DNA from: Candidatus Phaeomarinibacter sp.
Lineage (GTDB): Bacteria > Pseudomonadota > Alphaproteobacteria > CGMCC-115125
Assembly: GCA_028279995.1 (NCBI GenBank)
Contig: JANQMQ010000458.1
Span: forward strand, 1-14,032
Length of the DNA stretch: 14,032 nt
Reading direction: 5' to 3'
The notes under the pieces were generated by a model, which worked only from the letters and a program-made list of their open reading frames with translations, did no database searches and was not told the origin of the DNA. Below are positions 1 through 7,386 of the stretch, in pieces (position 1 is the stretch's first letter; each line of letters opens with the position of its first letter). The position numbers and the translations under genes were made by a program.

Positions 1-1
1 C

Positions 2-49
2 AATCAGGAACGCGCCTACACATCACCTATCTGGTACGATCCGGCTTAG
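2..49 (+). CDS. C-terminal end of a DUF3604-like protein (5' partial)
   Basis: Reading from base 2, the frame gives NQERAYTSPIWYDPA and then a TAG stop at 47-49. The ERAxSSPIWY-type ending is what I recall as the C-terminus of DUF3604 proteins, a family of large, probably exported hydrolase-like proteins of unknown function. The stop is only 18 bp from the next start codon, so this gene is probably the first or an earlier member of the operon with the PpiC-like and HupE-like genes, an association I know from other marine and environmental bacteria. Only 15 residues are visible, so the call rests on the tail motif and the neighbours, not on any domain. Confidence 0.6.
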   Translation, partial: NQERAYTSPIWYDPA

Positions 50-67
50 CGCTCCAAGGCTGGAACA

Positions 68-892
68 ATGAAGTTGAGTATCAAAGACCTTTGGCGAGAG
101 CCATTGGTGCATTTTCTTGCGGCAGGGGCTCTTATCTTCGCGCTTGATGCTGCCTTGCCCCGTGACCAGGCCGAAGGCAACCAGATTGTTGTTTCGCTTG
201 AACAGGTGGAACAACTGGCTCTCCTGTGGGAACGCACCTGGGGTCGTCCGCCCACGGATCAGGAATTGCAAGGCAGCGTCCGGGACTACATCAAGAACGA
301 AGTCTACTATCGTGAGGCGTTGAAGCTCGGCCTTGATGTCAATGATCAGGTCATTCGTCGGCGATTGCGCCAGAAACTGGAGTTCTTTGTCGTCGAGGAG
401 TCATCAGGCCAAGCTCCATCGCGCGAGGTACTGGAGGCCTGGTACGAGGAGCATTCACAGAACTATCTGGTGCCCGCGGAATATACGTTCGAACAGGTCT
501 ACTTTGCCGCCATTGATGAGGGCCGCATCGGTCAGGCATTGCTGCAACTGGGCGAAGGGTCTGACCCGAAAGGTATTGGTGACAGAATTAGCCTGCCTGC
601 GTCCATGACCTCAGCGCCGGCGACTGCAGTATCGCGCACCTTTGGCGATACGTTTGCCGAACAGCTGTCTGTCACGCCAACAGGTGAATGGAGTGGTCCC
701 ATCAGGTCCGGCCTTGGCACCCATCTGGTTCGCCTCACAGCCGTCACACCGGCCCGGCCGCTAACCTTCAACGAAGCTCGCCCACAAGTCCTGCGTGACT
801 GGATGGCGGACGCACGTGTTGCAGCGGAAGAAGATGCGTATGCACGCATGCGGGCCCAGTACGATATTCGAATTGAAGGCACGGAAGAGTGA
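68..892 (+). CDS. Membrane-anchored PpiC/parvulin-like peptidyl-prolyl isomerase
   Basis: The 274-residue product has a short basic cytoplasmic N-terminus, one hydrophobic segment at about residues 13-30 and then a soluble, probably periplasmic part. Residues 40-135 resemble the SurA/PrsA-type helical chaperone arm. Residues 137-225 resemble a parvulin (Rotamase_2) fold, ending in SGLGTHLVRL, which matches the parvulin SxxGxHxxxL strand. The rotamase core looks short and lacks a clear GGDLG-type segment, so chaperone action without strong isomerase activity is possible. AAGG at 56-59 lies eight bases before the ATG and supports this start. The gene follows the DUF3604-like tail by 18 bp and overlaps the HupE-like gene by 4 bp, so the products are likely co-translated. 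I infer that it assists folding of an exported partner such as the DUF3604 protein or the soluble domain of the HupE-like protein. Confidence 0.85.
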   Translation: MKLSIKDLWREPLVHFLAAGALIFALDAALPRDQAEGNQIVVSLEQVEQLALLWERTWGRPPTDQELQGSVRDYIKNEVYYREALKLGLDVNDQVIRRRLRQKLEFFVVEESSGQAPSREVLEAWYEEHSQNYLVPAEYTFEQVYFAAIDEGRIGQALLQLGEGSDPKGIGDRISLPASMTSAPATAVSRTFGDTFAEQLSVTPTGEWSGPIRSGLGTHLVRLTAVTPARPLTFNEARPQVLRDWMADARVAAEEDAYARMRAQYDIRIEGTEE

Positions 893-1908
893 GTGCCTCG
901 GTGTGGCGTTCCGTCCTTCGGTTTTGCTGGGTGCTTGTCTTCACCAGTGTCTCGATTGCCTCGGCGACTTCAGGTGCCTCAGCGCATGAACTTCGGCCTG
1001 CGTATCTTGAGATAGCCACCCATGGTTCCACGACATATGAGATGGTATGGAAAGTGCCGGTGCGGCAGGGGCGTCCGCTGGCGGTCGAACCACAGTTCCC
1101 GGCGGGCTGTGCCATTGAAGGATCGCCGGAACGCAGCCTTGAGAACGCGGCGCTTCTTGTCCGCTTCTCACTCTCATGTGAAGCAAGTCTGGCCGGACAG
1201 CCCATCCGGTTTGAAGGGCTCGAAGGGACACTGACAGATGTACTCGTGCGTGCCTCGCTCGGTTCCGAAAACCAGACTGCGCGAGCGACACCCGGCGAGC
1301 CAACAATCACACTGCAAGCCAGGCCCCAGGCAAATGAGGCTGGTTGGACCTATTTCTGGCTTGGCCTGGAACACATTCTGTTGGGCTACGACCATCTGCT
1401 GTTTGTGCTGGCGCTCCTTTTTCTTATCACCGGTTTGCGCCGCCTTGTCGAAACCATAACGGCATTTACGGTGGCCCATTCGCTCACTCTTGGATTGACA
1501 GCAACAGGTTGGATAGGTTTGCCCGGGGCGCCTGTTGAGGCAGTGATTGCTCTGTCGATTGTCTTCCTGGCCCGGGAAGGAGTGCTCAAGATCATGGCCG
1601 GGGAGGGGCATGTACCCCGCCTCTCCGAGCAGCGCCCATGGATCGTGGCCTTCGCATTTGGATTGCTGCACGGCTTTGGGTTTGCAGGGGCGCTGCAGGA
1701 GATAGGGCTGCCGGATGGTGCGGTTCTGCTGGCGCTGTTTACCTTCAATCTGGGGGTTGAGGCAGGTCAGATATTGTTCGTTCTAGTGGCATCCTCGGTG
1801 CTTGGCATGATGGCCATGTTCGTTCCGCGCCGCCTCGTTGAACTGCCGCTCACATATGGTATTGGCGCGATGGCGAGCGTCTGGCTGATCGAGCGGCTGC
1901 CCGTATAG
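889..1908 (+). CDS. HupE/UreJ_2-family membrane protein with exported N-terminal domain
   Basis: The 339-residue product begins with a signal peptide (hydrophobic about 9-25) ending in an AxA site, GASA before His33. A soluble domain of roughly 115 residues follows, with Cys74 and Cys97 that could form a disulfide. From about residue 153 there are six or seven membrane helices carrying the family signatures EHILLGYDH (His162, Asp168, His169), TVAHSLTL (His197) and GLLHGFGFAG (His261). HupE and UreJ proteins are nickel/cobalt permease-like, so divalent metal transport is the usual inference, but this long form with an exported domain has no established substrate. The GTG start overlaps the TGA of the PpiC-like gene (GTGA), a translational-coupling arrangement. 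No hydrogenase or urease genes are nearby, so a role in those pathways is not supported here. Confidence 0.88.
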   Translation: MSASVWRSVLRFCWVLVFTSVSIASATSGASAHELRPAYLEIATHGSTTYEMVWKVPVRQGRPLAVEPQFPAGCAIEGSPERSLENAALLVRFSLSCEASLAGQPIRFEGLEGTLTDVLVRASLGSENQTARATPGEPTITLQARPQANEAGWTYFWLGLEHILLGYDHLLFVLALLFLITGLRRLVETITAFTVAHSLTLGLTATGWIGLPGAPVEAVIALSIVFLAREGVLKIMAGEGHVPRLSEQRPWIVAFAFGLLHGFGFAGALQEIGLPDGAVLLALFTFNLGVEAGQILFVLVASSVLGMMAMFVPRRLVELPLTYGIGAMASVWLIERLPV

Positions 1909-1910
1909 AC

Positions 1911-1951
1911 GCGGGTCTTGCCCCAACCTCCTACAATGGGGTAATTCCCGC
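1911..1951 (+). terminator. Bipartite stem-loop after the HupE-like gene, possible terminator
   Basis: Two bases after the hupE-like stop, GCGGG (1911-1915) pairs with CCCGC (1947-1951). In the same register TTGCCCC (1918-1924) pairs with GGGGTAA (1938-1944), separated by two mismatches, with a 13-nt loop. That gives twelve pairs in total. There is no T run after it, so it is not a classical Rho-independent terminator; it could slow polymerase or protect the 3' end of the operon transcript. The remaining bases up to 2092 hold the promoter and leader of the malate synthase gene; I could not place convincing -35/-10 boxes there. Confidence 0.4.
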
Positions 1952-2092
1952 ACCTAATGGCGTGTTCTTTCGTCAGGGGCCTGGCCTTGAAACTCAGGGC
2001 ATAAATCCGGAAAACCGCAGAATACCTACCGGTACCGCTCCTCCGCGGACATCACTGCCGCTTTGTCACATACGCAAGCTTGAGGGTTACAC

Positions 2093-4222
2093 ATGGAATA
2101 TCTCGACAAGGACGGCATTCGCGTCGCGGCTCCGCTGGTCGAATTCGTTGAAAGCAAGTGCATTCCGGGGTCCGGAGTGGCCGCAGACACTTTTTGGAAG
2201 GGTGCCGCAGAGATTTTCAAGACCTTTTCGCCTGAGAACGACAAACTGCTTGCCGTTCGCGAAGAGCTGCAGACCAAGATTGATGCCTGGCATGTAGCCA
2301 ATCCAGGCCCGATCAACGACCACGCCGCCTATGAATCGTTTCTGCGTGAGATCGGCTATCTGGTTGAAGAACCGGCACCATTCGGTATCACCACAGAAAA
2401 TGTCGACCCGGAAATTGCGACTATGGCCGGTCCGCAGCTCGTGGTCCCCTCACTCAATGCGCGTTTTGTGCTGAATGCAGCCAATGCTCGGTGGGGCAGC
2501 CTCTATGACGCCTTCTACGGCACGGATGCGCTTCCCGGGGAAGCCAAGGGACCAGGCTACGACGAAGAGCGCGGCGCGCAGGTTGTGGACAAGGCCAAGA
2601 GCCTTCTGGATGAGTTCGCACCCCTCGCGTCCGGGAGCCACAAGGATGTGACCGGCTATAAGGTCGAAGGCGGTGCACTGTCTCCGGCGCTCAAGGACCC
2701 GTCCCTGTTCGCGGGCTTTACGGGCCTGCCGGACAATCCGGATTCGGTTCTGCTTAAGCACAATGGCTTGCACATTGAAATTCTGATCGACCGGTCCACC
2801 AATGTGGGCTCAACCGATCCGGCAGGTGTCACCGATATTCTCATGGAAGCCGCACTGACAACCATCGTTGATCTCGAAGACTCGGTTGCAGCCGTTGATT
2901 GCGCTGACAAGATTGATGCCTACACAAACTGGCTCGGCCTGATGAAGGGTGATCTGGTCGAGAGCTTTGACAAGGGCGGCAAGACGTTGACCCGCAAGCT
3001 GAGTGCGGACAAAGACATCACCACGCCTGACGGCAAGGCAAAGACTCTGCAGGGCCGCAGCACGCTGCTGGTTCGCAATGTCGGCCATCTCATGAAAACC
3101 GAAGCTGTGCTTCTGGAAGATGGCAGCCAGGCCCCTGAAGGTGTGATGGATGCGCTCATCACAAACCTCATCTCCCTTCAGGACGTGGGCCCGAACGGCC
3201 GCCGCGTCAACAGCCCGGCTGGCTCCATCTATGTTGTGAAGCCAAAAATGCATGGGCCCGATGAAGTTGCTTTCACGGACCGCCTGTTTGCCGCTGTTGA
3301 AGACCTGATTGGTCTATCCCGTGGTACCATCAAGGTCGGTGTCATGGATGAGGAGCGCAGGACCTCTGCAAACCTGGCAGCATGTATCAAGTCCGTTTCC
3401 GGTCGTATCGTGTTCATCAACACGGGCTTCCTGGACCGTACCGGTGATGAAATGCACACCAGCATGAAAGCCGGTCCGATGATCCTGAAAGCGGACATGA
3501 AGTCCACGGACTGGATCCAAGCCTATGAAGAACGCAACGTGGCCATCGGTCTTGCATGCGGCCTCTCGGGCAAGGCGCAGATCGGCAAGGGCATGTGGGC
3601 AGCCCCTGATCGTATGGGCGACATGTTGGACCAGAAAATCGGTCATCCCAAGACCGGCGCGAATACGGCTTGGGTGCCAAGCCCCACAGCGGCAACCCTG
3701 CATGCGATCCACTATCATCAGGTAGAGGTCTTTGGCCTGCGCGATGAGATCGCCAAGCGCGGAACTCCATCGCTTGAGCCGCTTCTTTCCGTACCGCTTG
3801 CCAGAGATACCAACTGGCCGACGGATGTTGTTGAGCGTGAGCTTGAGAACAATGCCCAGGGAATTCTGGGCTACGTGGTTCGCTGGATTGATCAGGGTGT
3901 TGGCTGTTCCAAGGTCCCTGACATCAATGACATCGGCTTGATGGAAGACCGCGCAACGCTGCGCATCTCTTCCCAGCACATGGCAAACTGGTTGATGCAT
4001 GGCATCTGCACACCGGCCCAGGTCGATGCAGCGTTCGAGCGCATGGCCGCCAAGGTGGACGAACAGAATGCCGGCGATGCGGCCTATGAGCCGATGGCAC
4101 CCAAGTTCGACGGGCTGGCGTTCGAAGCAGCCAAGGCATTGGTCTATCAGGGCGCTGACCAGCCCAGTGGCTATACCGAGCCCCTGCTGCATGCCTATCG
4201 CGTCAAGAAGAAGGCCTCATAG
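2093..4222 (+). CDS. glcB: Malate synthase G
   Basis: The enzyme condenses glyoxylate with acetyl-CoA and water to give malate and CoA, the second step of the glyoxylate shunt, in the cytoplasm. At 709 residues it has the length of the monomeric G isoform (about 720), not the roughly 530-residue A form. Recognisable family segments are [10 protein letters not shown] (416-425), [17 protein letters not shown] (about 442-458, acidic residues for Mg2+ binding), MKSTDWI, and GCSKVPDI followed by [13 protein letters not shown]. The Asp of that last motif (Asp619) corresponds to the catalytic base of E. coli GlcB. GAGGG at 2082-2086 sits six bases before the ATG. The gene appears monocistronic: no isocitrate lyase or glycolate oxidase gene is adjacent. 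The next gene is a Baeyer-Villiger monooxygenase, so a link to use of C2 units from ketones or fatty acids is possible but inferred. Confidence 0.97.
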   Translation: MEYLDKDGIRVAAPLVEFVESKCIPGSGVAADTFWKGAAEIFKTFSPENDKLLAVREELQTKIDAWHVANPGPINDHAAYESFLREIGYLVEEPAPFGITTENVDPEIATMAGPQLVVPSLNARFVLNAANARWGSLYDAFYGTDALPGEAKGPGYDEERGAQVVDKAKSLLDEFAPLASGSHKDVTGYKVEGGALSPALKDPSLFAGFTGLPDNPDSVLLKHNGLHIEILIDRSTNVGSTDPAGVTDILMEAALTTIVDLEDSVAAVDCADKIDAYTNWLGLMKGDLVESFDKGGKTLTRKLSADKDITTPDGKAKTLQGRSTLLVRNVGHLMKTEAVLLEDGSQAPEGVMDALITNLISLQDVGPNGRRVNSPAGSIYVVKPKMHGPDEVAFTDRLFAAVEDLIGLSRGTIKVGVMDEERRTSANLAACIKSVSGRIVFINTGFLDRTGDEMHTSMKAGPMILKADMKSTDWIQAYEERNVAIGLACGLSGKAQIGKGMWAAPDRMGDMLDQKIGHPKTGANTAWVPSPTAATLHAIHYHQVEVFGLRDEIAKRGTPSLEPLLSVPLARDTNWPTDVVERELENNAQGILGYVVRWIDQGVGCSKVPDINDIGLMEDRATLRISSQHMANWLMHGICTPAQVDAAFERMAAKVDEQNAGDAAYEPMAPKFDGLAFEAAKALVYQGADQPSGYTEPLLHAYRVKKKAS

Positions 4223-4252
4223 GCCACATTCTTCGGCAACCGACGATGCAAG

Positions 4253-4301
4253 GGACCCCTGCCGGGATTGATTTTCGGGCGGGGGTTCTGCCGTTTTCGG
4301 C
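4253..4301 (+). terminator. Two stem-loops after malate synthase, probable terminator region
   Basis: Bases 4253-4263 pair with 4278-4288 in an 11-bp stem containing two G-U pairs and a 14-nt loop. It is followed at once by a second perfect hairpin, GCCG-TTTT-CGGC, at 4290-4301. Both lie 30-80 bases past the glcB stop. No long T tract follows, so termination efficiency is uncertain. The position between glcB and a gene with its own promoter-like region fits a transcript end. Confidence 0.4.
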
Positions 4302-4325
4302 CCAAAACACACGCCAACTCAGTCG

Positions 4326-4377
4326 CTTACTGGTCAAGTAAGGCAACCTTGCTATATAAAATGACAAAAAGTCATTT
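4326..4377 (+). promoter_or_regulatory. Promoter/operator candidate of the Baeyer-Villiger monooxygenase gene
   Basis: Two perfect inverted repeats sit upstream of the monooxygenase. The first is CTTAC-N7-GTAAG at 4326-4342 and the second is AAATGAC-AAAAA-GTCATTT at 4359-4377, with centres 34 bp apart. Between them is an AT-rich box, CTATATAAA (4352-4360), which could serve as the -10 element; a weak -35 could be TGGTCA (4331-4336). The second repeat directly follows this box, where a bound repressor would block transcription. The odd 5-bp spacer does not match an FNR/CRP site (TTGAT-N4-ATCAA). The promoter boxes are weak matches; the repeats are exact. Confidence 0.45.
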
Positions 4378-4397
4378 AGGGAACCTAGGACAGTGCC

Positions 4398-6197
4398 ATG
4401 ACCGAAGCCAAAGAACTTGTCGACTTTGATTCAGACGCCCTGCGCGAAAAGTATCGCGTTGAGCGCGACAAACGCCTCCGCGCTGATGGGAACGAGCAAT
4501 ACCGAAACATCACCGGCGATCTCGCGCAATATCTTGATGACCCCTATGTGGAGCCCGGATTTACCCGTGAGCCGCTGACGGATGAGGTCCAGGTCGCGGT
4601 AATTGGCGGTGGTTTTGGCGGATTGCTCGCCGGGGCCGAACTGCGCAAAGCGGGCATCAAGGACCTGCGCATGATCGAGAAGGGCGGCGACTTCGGGGGC
4701 ACCTGGTACTGGAACCGCTACCCGGGAGCAGCCTGCGACATCGAGAGCTACGTCTATCTGCCGCTGCTGGAGGAAACGGGTTTCATCCCGTCTGAAAAAT
4801 ACTCGCGCGCATCGGAGATTCTCGAACACAGCCAGCGCATCGCACGGCACTTTGACCTCTATGACAATGCCTGCCTGCAGACAGAAGTCACCGACATGTG
4901 GTGGGACGAGGATGCGTCACGCTGGGTCATTGAAACCAATCGTGGTGACAAGATGCGAGCCCAGTTTGTAATCATGTCCAACGGACCGCTGCATCGACCA
5001 AAGCTGCCGGGTATTCCAGGTGTTGAGACATTTGAGGGGCACTCTTTCCATACCAGCCGCTGGGACTATGCCTATACCGGCGGTGCACCTGAAGGTGGCC
5101 TCGACAAGATTGGCGACAAGCGGATCGGCATCATCGGCACCGGCGCGACCGCAGTCCAGTGCGTGCCGCATCTCGCGGAAGGCGCGAAGCAGCTCTATGT
5201 CTTCCAGCGAACGCCATCGTCCATTGACGTCCGCAACAACCGGCCGACCGACCAGGAATGGGCAAAGACACTGGAACCCGGGTGGCATAAGCACCGCATG
5301 GAGAATTTCAACATTCTCGTCTCTGGCGGCTTTGCTGCGGAAGACCTGGTGAATGATGGCTGGACTGACATCATCCGCAATTTGCTCTTTATTGCCAGTC
5401 AGGGTGACAACAAGGATCTGTCGCCCAAGGACCTCGCAGACCTTGCTGAACTGGCCGACTTCAAGAAGATGGAACAGGTCCGGGCTCGGGTCGACGACAT
5501 CATTGCGGACCCGAACACAGCTGAATCCCTGAAACCCTGGTATCGCCAGTTCTGTAAGCGCCCCTGCTTCCACGACGAGTATCTGCAGGCTTTCAACCGC
5601 CCTAATGTTGAATTGGTGGATACAGCCGGCAAGGGGGTAGACCGCATCACCGAAAACGCCGTATGGGCCAACGGCAAAGAGTATGAAATCGATTGCCTGA
5701 TCTACGCCACCGGCTTTGAGGTGGGGACGGAATACACCCGCCGTGCGGGCTACGACCTGAAGGGCCGCAACGGCATGACTTTGTCAAAGAAGTGGGAAGA
5801 CGGCATGCGCACACTCTATGGCATGAACGTGCGTGATTTCCCCAACGTGTTCATCATGGGCCCCGCGCAGGCCGGCTTCACTGCCAACTATCCTCATCTG
5901 CTGATCGAGCAGGCAGCGCATATTGCCTATGTGGTTGATGAGGCCAACAAGCGTCAGGTCCGAACTGTTCAGCCTACTGAAGAAGCGGAGAGCGCCTGGG
6001 TCCAGGAAATCATCGACAATGCCGCCCTTCGACGCAAATTCCTCGAAGAGTGCACGCCGGGCTATTACAACAATGAAGGCAAGCCGGCGGATCGCAGTGA
6101 ACAGAACAACGCGTATGGGGCAGGTTCCGTAAAATACTTTGAGATCCTTGATGAGTGGCGGTCTACGGGCAAGCTGGAGGGGCTGGAACTCGCCTAG
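4398..6197 (+). CDS. Type I Baeyer-Villiger (flavin) monooxygenase
   Basis: The enzyme class inserts one oxygen atom next to a ketone carbonyl, giving an ester or lactone, using FAD, NADPH and O2 in the cytoplasm. The 599-residue product shows the full set of family marks: FAD-binding GGGFGG (70-75), [15 protein letters not shown] (100-114), the Baeyer-Villiger fingerprint FxGxxxHxxxW (Phe212, Gly214, His218, Trp222), the NADPH-binding GTGATA (247-252), [18 protein letters not shown] (387-404) and ATGF (437-440). The long N-terminus with [13 protein letters not shown] before the FAD site, and the total length near 600, recall the large-ring ketone group (cyclopentadecanone/cyclododecanone monooxygenases). 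Substrate is not readable from sequence; steroid, acetone or aromatic ketones remain possible. AGGA (4387-4390) is seven bases before the ATG. No hydrolase follows it, so any lactone-opening enzyme must be elsewhere. Confidence 0.93.
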   Translation: MTEAKELVDFDSDALREKYRVERDKRLRADGNEQYRNITGDLAQYLDDPYVEPGFTREPLTDEVQVAVIGGGFGGLLAGAELRKAGIKDLRMIEKGGDFGGTWYWNRYPGAACDIESYVYLPLLEETGFIPSEKYSRASEILEHSQRIARHFDLYDNACLQTEVTDMWWDEDASRWVIETNRGDKMRAQFVIMSNGPLHRPKLPGIPGVETFEGHSFHTSRWDYAYTGGAPEGGLDKIGDKRIGIIGTGATAVQCVPHLAEGAKQLYVFQRTPSSIDVRNNRPTDQEWAKTLEPGWHKHRMENFNILVSGGFAAEDLVNDGWTDIIRNLLFIASQGDNKDLSPKDLADLAELADFKKMEQVRARVDDIIADPNTAESLKPWYRQFCKRPCFHDEYLQAFNRPNVELVDTAGKGVDRITENAVWANGKEYEIDCLIYATGFEVGTEYTRRAGYDLKGRNGMTLSKKWEDGMRTLYGMNVRDFPNVFIMGPAQAGFTANYPHLLIEQAAHIAYVVDEANKRQVRTVQPTEEAESAWVQEIIDNAALRRKFLEECTPGYYNNEGKPADRSEQNNAYGAGSVKYFEILDEWRSTGKLEGLELA

Positions 6198-6215
6198 GCT
6201 CAGGTTGCGAAGGCG

Positions 6216-6278
6216 TGTGTCTCCTGCTAACTGCGATGGTATGAGCCCAGTGCGGCCGGTGGCCTGTGCCTCCTGCTA
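6216..6278 (+). repeat. Pair of 14-nt direct repeats in the gap before the Crp/Fnr-like gene
   Basis: TGTGTCTCCTGCTA (6216-6229) recurs as TGTGCCTCCTGCTA (6265-6278) with one mismatch and a 49-bp start-to-start distance. Both lie between the monooxygenase stop and the regulator gene. Tandem sites on the same face pattern can bind an activator; chance similarity is also possible at this length. Confidence 0.35.
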
Positions 6279-6298
6279 GTCTGAACCGCCATAGGTTC

Positions 6299-6333
6299 CG
6301 AAACCCGCATTGGCTCTGCCATTGCCGGTTTCG
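6299..6333 (+). promoter_or_regulatory. 35-nt near-perfect dyad upstream of the Crp/Fnr-like gene
   Basis: CGAAACC (6299-6305) is the exact reverse complement of GGTTTCG (6327-6333). Moving inward, GCA/TGC and TGGC/GCCA also pair, leaving only one C-C and one T-T mismatch and a TCT loop (6315-6317): 14 of 16 positions pair. It ends 35 bases before the ATG chosen for the regulator and two bases before an alternative ATG at 6336. It could be an operator for autoregulation, an mRNA hairpin controlling translation, or the transcript end of the monooxygenase gene, although no T tract follows. GGTT (6294-6297) can also pair with AACC (6302-6305), so an alternative fold exists. Confidence 0.55.
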
Positions 6334-6368
6334 TCATGTTTCGCCCGCAGTGCAATGGGGAGGGTGCC

Positions 6369-7172
6369 ATGGCAACGAGGGTTACAGACAAAAAGGGGGT
6401 TGTTGCGGCGACGATCAACCGGACTCACATGATCGGCAACTGGCCGGAAGATGTGAAAGCCGAGTTGAGTGCCGCAGGCGAGCTCTGGCGGTATTCCAAG
6501 GGAGAAACAGTCCTGCAGGCTGGCGAGCCAACGCAGTCGATTTGGATTATCGCCGAGGGATCTCTCATAAACGAACGGACATATGCAAACGGCAGGCACA
6601 TGATGACAGCCGTGTTGCGACCAGGCTGGCCCCTTAAGGTAACCGCCATTTGGAGTGATCAGGGGGTGCCGTTTGGACTAACAGCGCGTGGAGACTGTTC
6701 CGTAGTGGTCATTCCGGGAGAGACATTCCGGCGAGTGGTAAGCAGCGACTTGTCACTCTTGCAACAGGTTACGTCCTTCATTGGGAAACAGTACCAGCAA
6801 GATATTGTCAGCTTGCAGTTGCGCACCATGGCGTCCCTTGAATGCCAGCTTGCGCTGATCATGGTCTTTCACATGCAACCGAGCATGCATCTTGCTGACA
6901 ATGCACCTCGCGGCCCTGAGACCAGTCCCCTGAACATTACACAGGAAGAAATGGCCGCAATACTGGGATGCTCGCGGCAGAAAATAAATGTCATCATGCG
7001 GCAGATGGAACACGACGGACTCATCCGGCGCGATGGGCGCCTTGTTCGCATTGCAGACTATATGGGTCTGCTAGAGCTGATCGAGCGTGATGATCCTGTC
7101 GAACCGGATTTCAGAAAGATGTTTGAAGCCTGGCAAGACACTCTGGAGACTGCCACCGACCAGGCTACCTGA
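6369..7172 (+). CDS. Crp/Fnr-superfamily transcriptional regulator
   Basis: The 267-residue product has a cyclic-nucleotide-binding-like beta-roll (about 22-125), a dimerisation helix (about 128-170) and a C-terminal winged helix-turn-helix (about 188-230) with ITQEEMAAILGCSRQKINVIMRQ, the Crp-type recognition helix region. It lacks the N-terminal cysteine cluster of FNR, having only Cys110, Cys159 and Cys201. The stretch after GWPLK has no GELxxL...RSA motif, so neither O2 sensing by Fe-S nor classical cAMP binding is supported; its signal is unknown. The ATG at 6369 is preceded by GGGGAGGG (6357-6364, interrupted only by one A) about five bases away; an in-frame ATG at 6336 would add 11 residues but has no such site. 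The gene stands alone between the monooxygenase and a convergent gap; control of itself or of the monooxygenase is an inference. Confidence 0.88.
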   Translation: MATRVTDKKGVVAATINRTHMIGNWPEDVKAELSAAGELWRYSKGETVLQAGEPTQSIWIIAEGSLINERTYANGRHMMTAVLRPGWPLKVTAIWSDQGVPFGLTARGDCSVVVIPGETFRRVVSSDLSLLQQVTSFIGKQYQQDIVSLQLRTMASLECQLALIMVFHMQPSMHLADNAPRGPETSPLNITQEEMAAILGCSRQKINVIMRQMEHDGLIRRDGRLVRIADYMGLLELIERDDPVEPDFRKMFEAWQDTLETATDQAT

Positions 7173-7193
7173 GTGCTTCTGGTTTTGATTGCA

Positions 7194-7386
7194 CGCCGAG
7201 CGGCGAAAAAGCGTTGCAAGAGTCATCCAGATGACAGAAAGGCTCGTGCATCGGGGGTATCAAAGAGCCACTAGGGCTCGCCTACCCCAATACGGAAGCG
7301 GGCATGTGGGTGCTCAGGCATGGGCAATGGGTCCGGTGGGGTGGATGCGTTGGGAAACGCAGGCAGAATTCGGCTGGCTACAGCCG
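7194..7386. other. Hairpin-rich convergent intergenic region
   Basis: The gap between the regulator stop (7172) and the mobA stop (7378 on the opposite strand) holds five stem-loops: CGCC-GAGC-GGCG (7194-7205), GTCATC-CA-GATGAC (7222-7235), a nested one with outer GGGGTA/TACCCC and inner GAGCC/GGCTC (7254-7288), TGCGTT-GGGA-AACGCA (7346-7361) and CGGCTG-GCTA-CAGCCG (7371-7386, spanning the mobA stop codon). None has a following T tract on the strand it would terminate. They may jointly end converging transcripts or belong to a small RNA. No convincing protein gene is present here. Confidence 0.45.

Noticed and set aside
3314..4192. 292-codon open frame on the minus strand inside malate synthase
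   Set aside because: It is fully antisense to a strongly recognised enzyme gene and its product is rich in His, Arg and Cys with no family pattern; a shadow of codon bias.
4359..4377. FNR/CRP-type binding site upstream of the monooxygenase
   Set aside because: The half-sites are ATGAC/GTCAT with a 5-bp spacer; FNR needs TTGAT-N4-ATCAA and CRP TGTGA-N6-TCACA, so it is kept only as a generic operator candidate.
4917..5573. 218-codon minus-strand frame inside the monooxygenase
   Set aside because: Antisense to a gene with complete family motifs; no recognisable domain.
6336..6368. Earlier ATG for the Crp/Fnr-like regulator
   Set aside because: It sits two bases after the 35-nt dyad with no ribosome site, while ATG 6369 has a strong GGGGAGGG a few bases upstream.
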